20,099 nucleotides of DNA from Thermococcus sp. (GTDB lineage Archaea > Methanobacteriota_B > Thermococci > Thermococcales > Thermococcaceae), in assembly GCA_027001105.1 (NCBI GenBank), contig JALTMZ010000088.1, positions 1 through 20,099 of the forward strand. Direction: 5' to 3'. Shown here in pieces: positions 6,414-13,994 of this stretch. The position numbers and the translations under genes were made by a program. Each line of letters opens with the position of its first letter. Position 1 is the stretch's first letter. Under the pieces are notes generated by a model. That model was given only the letters and a program-made list of their open reading frames with translations. It made no database searches and was not told the DNA's origin.

Positions 6414-6726
6414 TGATATCTCTGTAAATCTTTTCAACGTCATTTTTTATTATCCTTACAAGTTCCTCGTCAATTCCAGATATTCTGGCCTCATATGGAA
6501 TATACTTTTCTATCACTCCGTAAACGTCTGGATACCTTGTCTTCATCATGCCCAATGCAGGACCTGGAGGCATGAGCAGTCCTAAATCCCTATAGATTAC
6601 GTAAACGCTTATACTGTACATAGCTTCAAGATAGGATCTAAATGCCAGCCGATAGTTTCCTTCTTTAAAGTACTCATCCCCTGACTTTATGTACTCATCA
6701 ATTTTCCTGAGCATCTCTTCCTCCAT
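6406..6726 (-). CDS. Small helical protein, TPR/HEPN-like, hypothetical
   Basis: 106 residues, all-helical. The N-terminal stretch (KSGDEYFKEGNYRLAFRSYLEA) has the spacing of a TPR-like or HEPN-like helical hairpin (residues about 8-45), followed by a Tyr-rich segment and a charged C-terminal helix. No HEPN nuclease motif (R-x4-6-H) is present, so an RNase role is not supported. The ATG at 6726 has GAGGGAT upstream. It is divergent from the AI-2E family gene and its tail overlaps the preceding convergent gene by 8 nt. Function unknown. Confidence 0.65.
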   Translation of the reverse strand: MEEEMLRKIDEYIKSGDEYFKEGNYRLAFRSYLEAMYSISVYVIYRDLGLLMPPGPALGMMKTRYPDVYGVIEKYIPYEARISGIDEELVRIIKNDVEKIYRDIIK

Positions 6727-6736
6727 TTGTTATCCC

Positions 6737-6746
6737 TCGTTTATAA
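6737..6746 (+). promoter_or_regulatory. Candidate TATA box upstream of the AI-2E family gene
   Basis: GTTTATAAAT lies about 95 nt before the chosen ATG at 6835 and would give a start near 6765, so a leader of about 70 nt. An AT-rich stretch (AATAGTTTTATT) closer to the gene is a weaker alternative. Inference from motif only. Confidence 0.35.
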
Positions 6747-6834
6747 ATTGGCAATGGAAGGATATAACCATTACCTTCTGAAGAAGCCAAAAGTTAAAAG
6801 CTCCGAGGCAATAATAGTTTTATTGGTGAGCTTT

Positions 6835-7818
6835 ATGAAGGCAGAATTATTAGTTTGGGGAGGTATTATCATAGCAATACTTTACTTGGCATGGAGCACA
6901 GTCTCACAGTTGCTGTCCCCAATTTTCTTCGCTGCGATTCTTACGTATGCTGTTTATCCTATTCATAAATACCTCTCGAGCAGGCTAAGTATCAAGAAAT
7001 CAGCCCTGATATTGACTGCTTTCCTAATTCTTATTGCAACGGGCATTACAATTGAGTTAATTCTAATATTCAAAAATGTTTTAATGTCCTTCTACGAAGA
7101 TGTCATTGCCTTTATATCTTGGAGCCAGACATTTACCTTTCCTTTTGGACTAACTAACGTGATTCAGAAATTCTATGCACAGTTTACCCCCAAGTTCTCT
7201 GAGTACATACTATCATACACATTCTCGATTCCGAAATACCTTCTACAGCTTGTCATATTTGTTGTCATGTTTTATTATTTTCTTGTGAGCTCTGAAGCCA
7301 TTAGGAGGCAAATTTCTTTACTTTTGCCTCAAGAGAATAAAGAATTAGCAGAGAAATTGTTGAAAAGAGCAGATTTGACACTTCAAGCTTTGATTAGAGC
7401 TTGGCTTCTCCTCAATATTGCCAAGGGTATTTTGATGACACTTGGATTCATAGTCTTTCAGGTTTCAGATGTCCCAACCGCAGTAATCGCCGGATTTTTA
7501 ACTGTACTTTTTAGCTTTGTCCCGCTTTTTGAAGGCTGGATGGTGTGGTTAGCTGGTGCCATATACCTGTTTAAGAATGGAAATGTAATAACGGCAATTC
7601 TCTTAGCCGTTTATGGGTTTGTATTCGTGTCCCCACTACCGGATTTTACAGTGAGACCAAAGCTCGTTGCAAAAGGGGCACAGCTCGATGAGGTCATGGT
7701 TCTCGTTGGAATGATAGGGGGAGCATGGAGCTTTGGGGTTAAAGGATTGATAATAGGTCCAATAGTGTTGAACTTGGTGGTGGCACTGTTAAAAGAATGG
7801 AGAAAAATTACAACGTGA
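6835..7818 (+). CDS. AI-2E family (PerM/YdiK-type) membrane permease
   Basis: 327-residue polytopic membrane protein of the AI-2E/PerM family, whose members export small molecules or exchange ions; the name should not be read as evidence for autoinducer transport. The N-terminal hairpin (LLVWGGIIIAILYLAWSTVSQLLSPIFFAAILTYAVYPIHKYL), an amphipathic middle, and the C-terminal cluster with GFLTVLFSFVPLFEGWMVWL and SPLPDFTVRPKLVAKGAQ match the family; the P-x-x-D-x-x-x-R-P signature region is intact. ATG 6835 is chosen because GGTGAG lies 4 nt before it and MKAELLVWGG is the usual N terminus. The frame is open upstream to TTG 6727, but that extension looks unlike the family. It overlaps the convergent nicotinamidase gene by 11 nt. 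Confidence 0.85.
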   Translation: MKAELLVWGGIIIAILYLAWSTVSQLLSPIFFAAILTYAVYPIHKYLSSRLSIKKSALILTAFLILIATGITIELILIFKNVLMSFYEDVIAFISWSQTFTFPFGLTNVIQKFYAQFTPKFSEYILSYTFSIPKYLLQLVIFVVMFYYFLVSSEAIRRQISLLLPQENKELAEKLLKRADLTLQALIRAWLLLNIAKGILMTLGFIVFQVSDVPTAVIAGFLTVLFSFVPLFEGWMVWLAGAIYLFKNGNVITAILLAVYGFVFVSPLPDFTVRPKLVAKGAQLDEVMVLVGMIGGAWSFGVKGLIIGPIVLNLVVALLKEWRKITT

Positions 7819-8344
7819 TTATTTTTGCACCTTGTTCTTCGAGTTCTTTTAGAGCTTTTTCTTCATCTTCTGGGTTTATTCCTTTAATTGCATCTTTCAG
7901 TATGTACACCTCAAATCCATATTTTAAAGCATCTAATGCAGTTGCTCTGACGCAGTATTCAGTTGCAACCCCACAGATGTAGACCTTTTTAATTCCCCTT
8001 TCCTTCAAAGTTTCTGCTAAATTTGTTCCTTCAAAGCCTGAGTATGCCTCCTTATCGGGCTTATCAGCTTTTGAAATTATTATTGCATCTTCTGGGAGTT
8101 TCACTACAAATTCAGCACCTTCTGTATTTTGAACACAGTGCTTTGGCCATGGTCCTCCCTGCTCTTTAAAGCTTATATGGTTTGGGGGATGCCAGTCCCT
8201 TGTAGCAATTATCAATGCTCTTTTTTCTTTGAATTTTTTAATGTATTCTTCGACTTTCGGAATTATTTTATCTCCATCTGGGACCGGCAGAGCTCCATTA
8301 GGCATGAAGTCCTTTTGCATGTCAACAATTATAAGAGCCTCCAT
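7808..8344 (-). CDS. pncA: Nicotinamidase
   Basis: 178-residue cysteine hydrolase that converts nicotinamide to nicotinic acid in NAD salvage, in the cytoplasm. The catalytic triad is visible as D8 (IIVDMQKDF), K92 (IISKADKPDKEAYSGFEG) and C131 (GVATEYCVRAT). The metal ligands D50, H52 (TRDWHPPNH) and H69 (WPKHC) are all present. As I recall the Pyrococcus horikoshii enzyme, its residues match at a constant offset of two. GGAGGTGTGAGGG precedes the ATG. It is 3 nt downstream of the DUF2240-like gene, so they form an operon. Family and specificity are well supported. Confidence 0.95.
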   Translation of the reverse strand: MEALIIVDMQKDFMPNGALPVPDGDKIIPKVEEYIKKFKEKRALIIATRDWHPPNHISFKEQGGPWPKHCVQNTEGAEFVVKLPEDAIIISKADKPDKEAYSGFEGTNLAETLKERGIKKVYICGVATEYCVRATALDALKYGFEVYILKDAIKGINPEDEEKALKELEEQGAKIITL

Positions 8345-8347
8345 CCC

Positions 8348-8758
8348 TCACACCTCCAGCTTGTCTTTAAATTTGGACATATCGATTCCTTTGTCTACCC
8401 CGTAGAGGTAAGCCACAATCCTTTTATCTAAGGTACCATATCTCTCCGAGAATTTCTTCATGTCCTCGAGCACTTCAAATTCACTCCACCCAAGTTTTCG
8501 GGCAATATAGGCAATCATTTTTGTAAATATGTCTTCCTCCTTCTCTTCCTTTTCAAGTATCTCCTCATTAATTATAAGCTTTCCATCCCTCTCCTTAATA
8601 ATACCCTTCTCTATGCAATTTTCTATAAGCTCTTTGGCTTCTTTAACGCTCATCAGTCTGAGTTTAACCACAAGAATTCCGATCAGCTCTTGTTTTGTAA
8701 ATTCATTTGAGCCTTTATAGAGGATGGCATTTTTTAGCTCCTTCACCCACTCCACCAT
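8348..8758 (-). CDS. DUF2240-like winged-helix protein
   Basis: 136 residues, soluble. The N-terminal half (FTKQELIGILVVKLRLMSVKEAKELIENCIEKGII, then a GKLIIN wing) reads as a winged-helix domain. A charged linker (EEILEKEEKEED) and a C-terminal helical segment (about 77-136) follow. The arrangement resembles archaeal DUF2240 proteins; the assignment is from memory and moderate. No clear ribosome binding site precedes the ATG at 8758. It probably heads the transcript with pncA and lies 33 nt downstream of the two-TM membrane protein gene, from which read-through is possible. A regulatory role would be inference. Confidence 0.65.
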   Translation of the reverse strand: MVEWVKELKNAILYKGSNEFTKQELIGILVVKLRLMSVKEAKELIENCIEKGIIKERDGKLIINEEILEKEEKEEDIFTKMIAYIARKLGWSEFEVLEDMKKFSERYGTLDKRIVAYLYGVDKGIDMSKFKDKLEV

Positions 8759-8791
8759 ACAAAATTAAGTAAAAGAAGTAGAAAAGCTTTA

Positions 8792-9424
8792 CTAAGCTCC
8801 AACTCCTCCGCTACCCCAGAAGAACATTTCGAATGGGAAGTTGAAAATTGAGGACAGCTTTCCACCGGGGGACTGCGGAAAGAAAATGTATGCTGTCCGT
8901 AATGATTTTACATTTTTTCCCTCCATGTCATAAATGTAGAGCTTTGCCACTGGGAGGAAAGGATATCCTTGTAGGATAACAACCTGGTTAATCCTTTTCA
9001 CAATCAATCCCTCTCTAACGCTATCTTGGAGCTTATAGCCTTTGAGCAATCCATAGTGAGGCATTCCAAGTTTTTGGATTCCCTCAATATCAAATCTGTA
9101 CCTTTCGTTGCTCCTCATATCCTCAAGAAGTGAGGAGGCCGTAAAATGGGTTCCAGTAAACTCAAATGAATAAGTTGAGAGGTAATAGTCAGTCAATTTA
9201 AATGTTGAGAAAGACCACAGCATAAGGCCAATAATTAGCCAAGGTGCCCATTTTTTAAGGAACACCTTCTTTCCATGTGGTATATCTTCAAACTTGGGGC
9301 TCTTTATCAGTGCTTCCCTGTTAATGTAAGCCCCCAAGATGATTATTGCCCATGAGAAAATGAAGTAGGAGAGCATCATGAAGATGTAAGCGCCATATTC
9401 AGGGGCATGCTGATAATACGCCAT
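8792..9424 (-). CDS. Two-TM membrane protein with large extracellular C-terminal domain, hypothetical
   Basis: 210 residues. TM1 is about 12-33 (YIFMMLSYFIFSWAIIILGAYI) and TM2 about 59-77. The loop between them is basic (REALIKSPKFEDIPHGKKVFLKK), so by the positive-inside rule it is cytoplasmic and both ends face outside. The remaining 130 residues form a polar, probably beta-rich domain that ends in an unusual aromatic-glycine tail (FEMFFWGSGGVGA). The ATG at 9424 follows GGTGGTT (9436-9430) after 5 nt. No family is recognised. It is divergent from the hotdog thioesterase gene. Confidence 0.68.
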   Translation of the reverse strand: MAYYQHAPEYGAYIFMMLSYFIFSWAIIILGAYINREALIKSPKFEDIPHGKKVFLKKWAPWLIIGLMLWSFSTFKLTDYYLSTYSFEFTGTHFTASSLLEDMRSNERYRFDIEGIQKLGMPHYGLLKGYKLQDSVREGLIVKRINQVVILQGYPFLPVAKLYIYDMEGKNVKSLRTAYIFFPQSPGGKLSSIFNFPFEMFFWGSGGVGA

Positions 9425-9529
9425 TTTCCAACCACCTGTGATAATGATGATAACATTGAATATTTAAAGTTTTTCATGGGTGTAAAAGTTTATATTTTTC
9501 ATGTGTATTACAATACACTGGTGGGCATC
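9425..9529. promoter_or_regulatory. Divergent promoter region
   Basis: Minus strand: GAAAAAC-type BRE then TTTAAATA (9468-9461), giving a start near 9440 and a leader of about 16 nt holding GGTGGTT, for the membrane protein gene. Plus strand: GTAAAAG then TTTATATT (9489-9496), giving a start near 9517 and a leader of about 13 nt holding GGTGGG (9520-9525), for the thioesterase gene. The two promoters are back to back with about 20 nt between the TATA boxes. Confidence 0.6.
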
Positions 9530-9916
9530 ATGCAGAGAACCCATAATTTGACTTCTAAGCGATTGGTTGGAGATCCTATAAAAATCGAAGATGGGTATGC
9601 AGAAGTTAAGCTGAAAACTGTGGATGAAATGAAAGTTGACGAACACGGCTTAGTTCATGGCGGCTTTACGTTTGGACTGGCTGATTACGCTGCAATGCTT
9701 GCTGTAAATGAGCCAACAGTTGTTTTGGGAAAGGCTGAGGTGAAGTTCACGAAACCCGTGAAGATTGGAGACGAGCTTTTAGCTAAAGCAAAAGTTGTGG
9801 AAGATTTAGGCAGAAAGAAAGTAGTTCATGTTGAAGTGCTCAATCAGAAAAATGAAAAGGTTCTGGAAGGAAAATTTTACTGCTACGTTTTGGAAAAGCA
9901 TGTGCTCGAGCTTTGA
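9530..9916 (+). CDS. Hotdog-fold thioesterase, PaaI/4HBT family
   Basis: 128-residue cytoplasmic acyl-CoA thioesterase of the 4HBT/PaaI type. The signature is VHGGFTFGLADYAAMLAV: HGG in the loop and D-Y in the hot-dog helix near the expected active site. It is followed by the beta strands VVLGKAEVKFTKPVKIGDELLAKAKVV and VVHVEVLNQKNEKVLEGKFYCYV. The ATG at 9530 is chosen because it follows GGTGGG by 4 nt and because the promoter TATA at 9489 rules out the longer frame beginning at 9407. It precedes the PadR-MFS pair on the same strand, but a separate promoter lies in between. Substrate unknown; it may remove unwanted acyl- or aryl-CoA. Confidence 0.87.
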   Translation: MQRTHNLTSKRLVGDPIKIEDGYAEVKLKTVDEMKVDEHGLVHGGFTFGLADYAAMLAVNEPTVVLGKAEVKFTKPVKIGDELLAKAKVVEDLGRKKVVHVEVLNQKNEKVLEGKFYCYVLEKHVLEL

Positions 9917-9931
9917 TTCTCTTGATTTTGG

Positions 9932-9997
9932 TTTTATACGGGGGCAAAGTTTTTAAGAGATGATATCAGAATTCGATATCGGTGTTCGATATGATAC
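9932..9997 (+). promoter_or_regulatory. padR promoter and candidate operator of three 13-bp-spaced GATAT repeats
   Basis: TATA candidates are TTTTATAC (9932-9939) and, better placed with GGCAAAG as BRE, TTTTTAAG (9950-9957), which puts the transcript start near 9977. GATATC (9962), GATATC (9975) and GATATG (9988) begin exactly 13 bp apart; the first two 13-bp units match at most positions. They cover the transcript start and reach into the ATG, which is where a repressor would block transcription. GGTG (9981-9984) is the ribosome binding site. Confidence 0.5.
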
Positions 9998-10299
9998 GCC
10001 GCATCTTGCTTGGCTTCATGGGGCTGCACATACTGCATCACGCAAGCAAAGAGCCGATAACTGGGACGTTCATGATTGAAGAACTGAAAAAGCATGGTTA
10101 TGAAGTTAGTCCTGGGACGATATATCCGCTCTTGCATAAAATGGAGGTTTCTGGACTTTTAAAGAGCAGATGGGAAGTTAAGAATGGAAGAAGAGTTCGA
10201 CTTTACGAGATAACCCCAAAAGGCCTGGAAGTCTTAGAAGAGGGAAAAAAGAAAGTTAAAGAGCTCTGCAACGAAATTTTGGGTGATTGCAATGGATAA
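9991..10299 (+). CDS. PadR-family transcriptional regulator
   Basis: 102-residue winged-helix DNA-binding protein. The PadR domain reads ILLGFMGLHILHHASKEPITGTFMIEELKKHGYEVSPGTIYPLLHKMEVSGLLKSRW, where SPGTIYPLLHKME is the recognition-helix signature, followed by the GRRVRLYEITPKGLEVLEEG wing and a C-terminal dimerisation helix. ATG 9991 is chosen over the GTG at 9982 because GGTG at 9981-9984 is then correctly spaced. Its stop overlaps the start of the MFS exporter gene by 8 nt, so the two are co-translated. PadR repressors commonly control an adjacent exporter and themselves, and repeats over this promoter fit that. The inducer is unknown. Confidence 0.92.
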   Translation: MIRRILLGFMGLHILHHASKEPITGTFMIEELKKHGYEVSPGTIYPLLHKMEVSGLLKSRWEVKNGRRVRLYEITPKGLEVLEEGKKKVKELCNEILGDCNG

Positions 10300-11479
10300 A
10301 GAAAAGAAAATCTTCGGAATAAGCTGGAACGTATTCTTGCTGGGACTTGTAAGCTTTCTCAACGATATGAGCAGTGAGATGATTGCACCGATTGTTCCGG
10401 CATATCTGACCGGTGTGTTAAATGTTGGGAAGCTTGCAAGTGGTTCAATAATGGGGCTCATTGAGAGCTTAAGCTCTCTTTTTAAGGTTGTTTTTGGGTA
10501 CATCAGTGATAAATTCAGGCAAAGGAAGGTTTTCGTAACTTTGGGTTATGCCCTTTCAACGATTTCTAAGGGTGCTTTAGCTTTTACACACTCATGGTGG
10601 GATTTTTTAGGCTTAAGAATTATTGATAGGGTTGGGAAAGGTATTAGGACAGCTCCGAGAGATGCCTTAATAGCGGAGTCAACTGAAAAAGGGAAAACAG
10701 GCAAATCCTTTGGCTTTCACAGGATGATGGATACCATGGGGGCTGTTGCTGGGCCGTTGGTTGCCATTGGTCTCTTAGCTTTATTTGTGAAGTATCCAGC
10801 TGATATTACATACAGAAGAATTTTCCTCCTATCGGCTGTTCCTGGAGCATTGAGCATCTTGATAATAATTTTCTTAGTAAAAGACACTGGGAAAGAGGTT
10901 AAAAAGAAAATCAAGGGCATCTCAGCGTTAAGGAGTAGGAATCTGAAGCTGTTCTTGGTTGTTGTTGCGATTGGGGCTCTTGGAAGATACAGCTATGCCT
11001 TTACAATGTGGAAAGCTCAGGAGCTTGGGTACTCAATTGTTCAGAGTTTGGGCTTTTATGCTCTCTTTAATGTTATCTATGCACTGTCAGCTTACCCCAT
11101 AGGTGTTTACTCTGATAAAGTGGGCAAAAAAATTATCATTACAGCTGGATTTGGTGTTGCAACATTGGCAGCTCTAATGTTTGCATATGCGAAAACTCTG
11201 TGGATGCTCTTGGCAGGTTTTATCCTATATGGTGTCTATTTGGCAATTGAAGACACAATTCCGAGAGCTTATATGGCTGATTTGGCCAAAGACTTTGAGA
11301 AGGGAACGATAATCGGAGCATATCACACGGTCTTCGGAGTATTTGTTTTTCCGGCTTCAGCAATCGCAGGCTGGTTGTGGCAGAGCTATTCGCTGAAATA
11401 CAGCTTTCTTTATGCGGCAGCAATGAGTGCATTGGCAATGATTTTGATGCTGGCAATAGTTAAAGAAGAGAAAAGTTAA
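10292..11479 (+). CDS. MFS transporter, probable exporter controlled by PadR
   Basis: 395-residue, 12-TM major facilitator protein. The first TM carries NVFLLGLVSFLNDMSSEMIAPIVPAYL, typical of a branch of MFS drug/metabolite exporters. The loop 2-3 motif A region is GYISDKFRQRKVFV, with a related YSDKVGKKIII in the second half, and DRVGKGIRTAPRDALIAE follows TM4. ATG 10292 is preferred over the GTG at 10283 because GGGTGAT (10281-10287) is then a proper ribosome binding site. Overlap with padR implies an operon. Its stop shares bases with the stop of the convergent small gene. Substrate unknown; export of a toxic compound sensed by PadR is inference. Confidence 0.88.
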   Translation: MDKEKKIFGISWNVFLLGLVSFLNDMSSEMIAPIVPAYLTGVLNVGKLASGSIMGLIESLSSLFKVVFGYISDKFRQRKVFVTLGYALSTISKGALAFTHSWWDFLGLRIIDRVGKGIRTAPRDALIAESTEKGKTGKSFGFHRMMDTMGAVAGPLVAIGLLALFVKYPADITYRRIFLLSAVPGALSILIIIFLVKDTGKEVKKKIKGISALRSRNLKLFLVVVAIGALGRYSYAFTMWKAQELGYSIVQSLGFYALFNVIYALSAYPIGVYSDKVGKKIIITAGFGVATLAALMFAYAKTLWMLLAGFILYGVYLAIEDTIPRAYMADLAKDFEKGTIIGAYHTVFGVFVFPASAIAGWLWQSYSLKYSFLYAAAMSALAMILMLAIVKEEKS

Positions 11480-11694
11480 GCCTTTTCAAGCTTTTCTACA
11501 ATTTCTTTTGTTATCATAAGTGGCTTGTCAACTTCATAGATGTCATTTAGCTCCCATTTAACTTCTCCCCTGTTTATTGCTTTTATGTACCTCTCTGCCA
11601 GCTCTTTTGCTTCCTCAAAAGTTTCAGCTTCAACAATTCTCCTGACATACCACTTCATAGAACCGTATCTAAGTTTGAATTCCGCCATGAACAT
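11476..11694 (-). CDS. Small conserved hypothetical protein
   Basis: 72 residues, compact alpha/beta: a strand (AEFKLRYGSMKWYVRRIVEAE), a helix (TFEEAKELAERYIKAINRGE), a strand (VKWELNDIYEVDKP) and a C-terminal helix. No family name is recognised. Several starts are possible. GGTGAT (11705-11700) best serves the ATG at 11694, while the ATG at 11688 would give a shorter form, and upstream GTG/ATG codons overlap the RBS. TTTTATAC (11732-11725) on the minus strand is a fitting TATA element. Stop codons overlap those of the MFS gene on the other strand. Confidence 0.62.
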   Translation of the reverse strand: MFMAEFKLRYGSMKWYVRRIVEAETFEEAKELAERYIKAINRGEVKWELNDIYEVDKPLMITKEIVEKLEKA

Positions 11695-11743
11695 GGGCAT
11701 CACCAGAGAAAATTATGAGTGAGGGTATAAAAGAGTTGGGGAG

Positions 11744-13969
11744 CTAAGCATTCTTCTTTAACTTCACCACTTGCTTTGCAAACTCTTCAAGAACTTCTTT
11801 CCTTTTACCCTCAAAGAACTTTATTGAGCCAGCGTAGCTATGTCCTCCCCCTTCTACCCCAGCATCTGGGAGCTTCTCCTGAAGGATCTTAATAATTCCA
11901 TTGAGGTCGAATCCATAAGCTGCCATGCCATCGCTCGCTCTAATCACTGCAAAGTCTGGGCCATATGCCAAGGTCAGTATTGGTGATTCCTCCCCGTACT
12001 TCTCCTTGAAGTGATCATGGATTAGCCCGCTGAGCTTTCCCGGTGATGGATACTCGAACTTTGGAGCATAAAGCTCAATGTCAATTGTGTTGAACCTTAT
12101 CCCGTTTGGCAGAACAATGCTCTTTACATGCGGCAAGGAGGCTTTGAGAACCTTCTCCTGCTTTGCCTTAACTTCAGGATAAATTGCGTCAATGAGCTTT
12201 CTGTGTCTTTGGAGATTTCCAGTTAAGAGTAGAATCTCCTCAATTATCCCTTTTCCATCCATGAACTTCCAGTAATAAGCCTCATGATCAATGACTTCGG
12301 CAATTTTCTTTAAGTCCTCCTCTTCCAGTCCTTTCGCTTCCTTTGCAATCTTTAAATACTGCTCAAATTCTGGAGCCTTGCTCCTATCTCCAGTTCCAGC
12401 TATGGCTGGGAGGTGCTTTATCTTGTCCTCTACCTTTGGGTTAATGAACCTCGCAAGCTCAGTTGCTAACATTCCAGCTGTTAATTCGTAGTATCCTCTC
12501 TTGACAAGGTGAGGATTGACGTGAACATCAACCCACTCGTCAACTGCCGCTTTGTCTTCGCTTATGAAATCTCTTGGATCGTGGTGATCGATGACAACAA
12601 TCGGAACTCCGTAAGCTTTCAGCCTCTTGTATGCTGGTATATCCTCCGTTGTTCCGCCGTTGTCAACTATCACAACTAACGGCAGAGGTTCACCGAACTT
12701 CATCGAATCCTCTACAGCAAAGATTATGTCCTTCAAAACATCTTCAAGCTCATAGAACGGTGCTCTCGATGGTCTTCTCTTGAAGAGGTGCCACTCAGCC
12801 TCTGGATCTGGTGATACCTCCTTTAAGAGAGGAACTATGGCACTCTCCAGAGCCAATCCAGAGACATAACCATCTGTATCTGCATGGTGTCTGAGCAGAA
12901 TAGGCCTTCCTTCATAGATTGCTCTCCTGATCATGAAAGCAGCTTTCATGATTTTTGGCTTAAGCTTCTCCAAAACCTCACTTTTAACCAAGAACCCTAC
13001 ATCTTCCGGCTGTGCTTTTTTGTCAAGCTCTTCTTCAATCCTCTTCTTGACCTCAGCTGCCTCAGGTCCCCACAATCTTGACATGTCGCTTATTTCTATC
13101 TGAATCTCCCCAGCGTGAAATGACACTTTTCCAATGATTTCAACAATATCTCCAACGTTTATGTTGGGATAGGCCCTAACGCCAGGAGCTTCAAAAGCCG
13201 CTGCCCATGTTATGCCAGTTCCGTCTGTTATTGTAAATACCGTTGGACCACCCGTAACTTGCACTTGGATTATCTTACCCCTTATTCTCACGGTCTTCCC
13301 GGCTAATTCTTTGCTGAGCTCCTCAATCGGTGTAACAGGCAACTCCTTTCTCACGACTACTTCCTTGTACTGTCTTAATGCAGATTCAATGAAGTCTATT
13401 TCCCTCTTCTCTGGTCTAACATCTAAAACTTGAACCAAAATTTCCATTCCAGGCTTGTATTCTTTTCCTCCAAGCAGATCCTTACGCTTGATTAAACCAA
13501 CAACGTGAGGATTGAGCTTAACAAAAACCCCAAAGCGCTCTACTCTGTCGATAACACCTTTATAAATCCTTCCGATTTCAACGTCTTCATAATCACATGT
13601 CTTATCGAGAATGTATACAATTTTAAACTTCCTCTCGCACTCTGGACAGACCCAAGTTGTTTCCATGCCAGGCTCCCAGGGCTCTTTCACTTTCCCACAG
13701 ATATCACAGGCTAAAACCCTCCCAGTCCCTCCGCAGGTTGGGCATGCATCATAAACTGGCACGACGCCTTTTCCATGGCACTCTGGACAAGGAATCTCAT
13801 CAACTTCCTCATCAACCCCAAAGTAATCAAGGTTTTTGTAGCCTTTCAAATGCTCACCAAGCTTGAAATCTGCCGGGACATAACCCCATCCGTTGCAGAC
13901 CTCACACTCTTTCTCGCCTACTTTCATTTTCCCAGTTCCATGGCACTCTGGGCAATCTTTAACTGCCAT
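11744..13969 (-). CDS. RecJ-like DHH/DHHA1 phosphoesterase with zinc fingers, S1 and OB domains
   Basis: 741-residue multidomain nuclease. Domains in order: DnaJ-type zinc fingers (C6/C9, C22/C25; C61/C64, C76/C79), a further pair of CxxC knuckles (C88/C91, C108/C111), an S1 RNA-binding domain (about 125-197, VIDRVERFGVFVKLNPHVVGLI), an OB fold (about 223-300), then the DHH catalytic core with HHADTDG (361-367), DNGG (436-439) and DHHDPRD (461-467), and a C-terminal DHHA1 domain with GGGHSYAG near 707. All catalytic motifs look intact. ATG 13969 is chosen because GGGGTGA lies 6 nt upstream. From memory, a similar long P. furiosus protein was reported as a 5'-3' DNA and 3'-5' RNA exonuclease; the shorter GINS-associated GAN lacks these N-terminal domains. 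It may have its own promoter (GTTATAAGC near 14013-14021). Confidence 0.88.
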   Translation of the reverse strand: MAVKDCPECHGTGKMKVGEKECEVCNGWGYVPADFKLGEHLKGYKNLDYFGVDEEVDEIPCPECHGKGVVPVYDACPTCGGTGRVLACDICGKVKEPWEPGMETTWVCPECERKFKIVYILDKTCDYEDVEIGRIYKGVIDRVERFGVFVKLNPHVVGLIKRKDLLGGKEYKPGMEILVQVLDVRPEKREIDFIESALRQYKEVVVRKELPVTPIEELSKELAGKTVRIRGKIIQVQVTGGPTVFTITDGTGITWAAAFEAPGVRAYPNINVGDIVEIIGKVSFHAGEIQIEISDMSRLWGPEAAEVKKRIEEELDKKAQPEDVGFLVKSEVLEKLKPKIMKAAFMIRRAIYEGRPILLRHHADTDGYVSGLALESAIVPLLKEVSPDPEAEWHLFKRRPSRAPFYELEDVLKDIIFAVEDSMKFGEPLPLVVIVDNGGTTEDIPAYKRLKAYGVPIVVIDHHDPRDFISEDKAAVDEWVDVHVNPHLVKRGYYELTAGMLATELARFINPKVEDKIKHLPAIAGTGDRSKAPEFEQYLKIAKEAKGLEEEDLKKIAEVIDHEAYYWKFMDGKGIIEEILLLTGNLQRHRKLIDAIYPEVKAKQEKVLKASLPHVKSIVLPNGIRFNTIDIELYAPKFEYPSPGKLSGLIHDHFKEKYGEESPILTLAYGPDFAVIRASDGMAAYGFDLNGIIKILQEKLPDAGVEGGGHSYAGSIKFFEGKRKEVLEEFAKQVVKLKKNA

Positions 13970-13994
13970 CTCGCTCACCCCTTAGAACAGTCAT

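Noticed and set aside
6727..6834. N-terminal extension of the AI-2E family protein from a TTG at 6727
   Set aside because: The extension contains a good TATA box, has no ribosome binding site, and the family-like N terminus begins at the ATG at 6835 behind GGTGAG.
9444..9450. ATGATGA in the divergent promoter, a possible C box
   Set aside because: No CTGA follows at a suitable distance and no closing stem is present.
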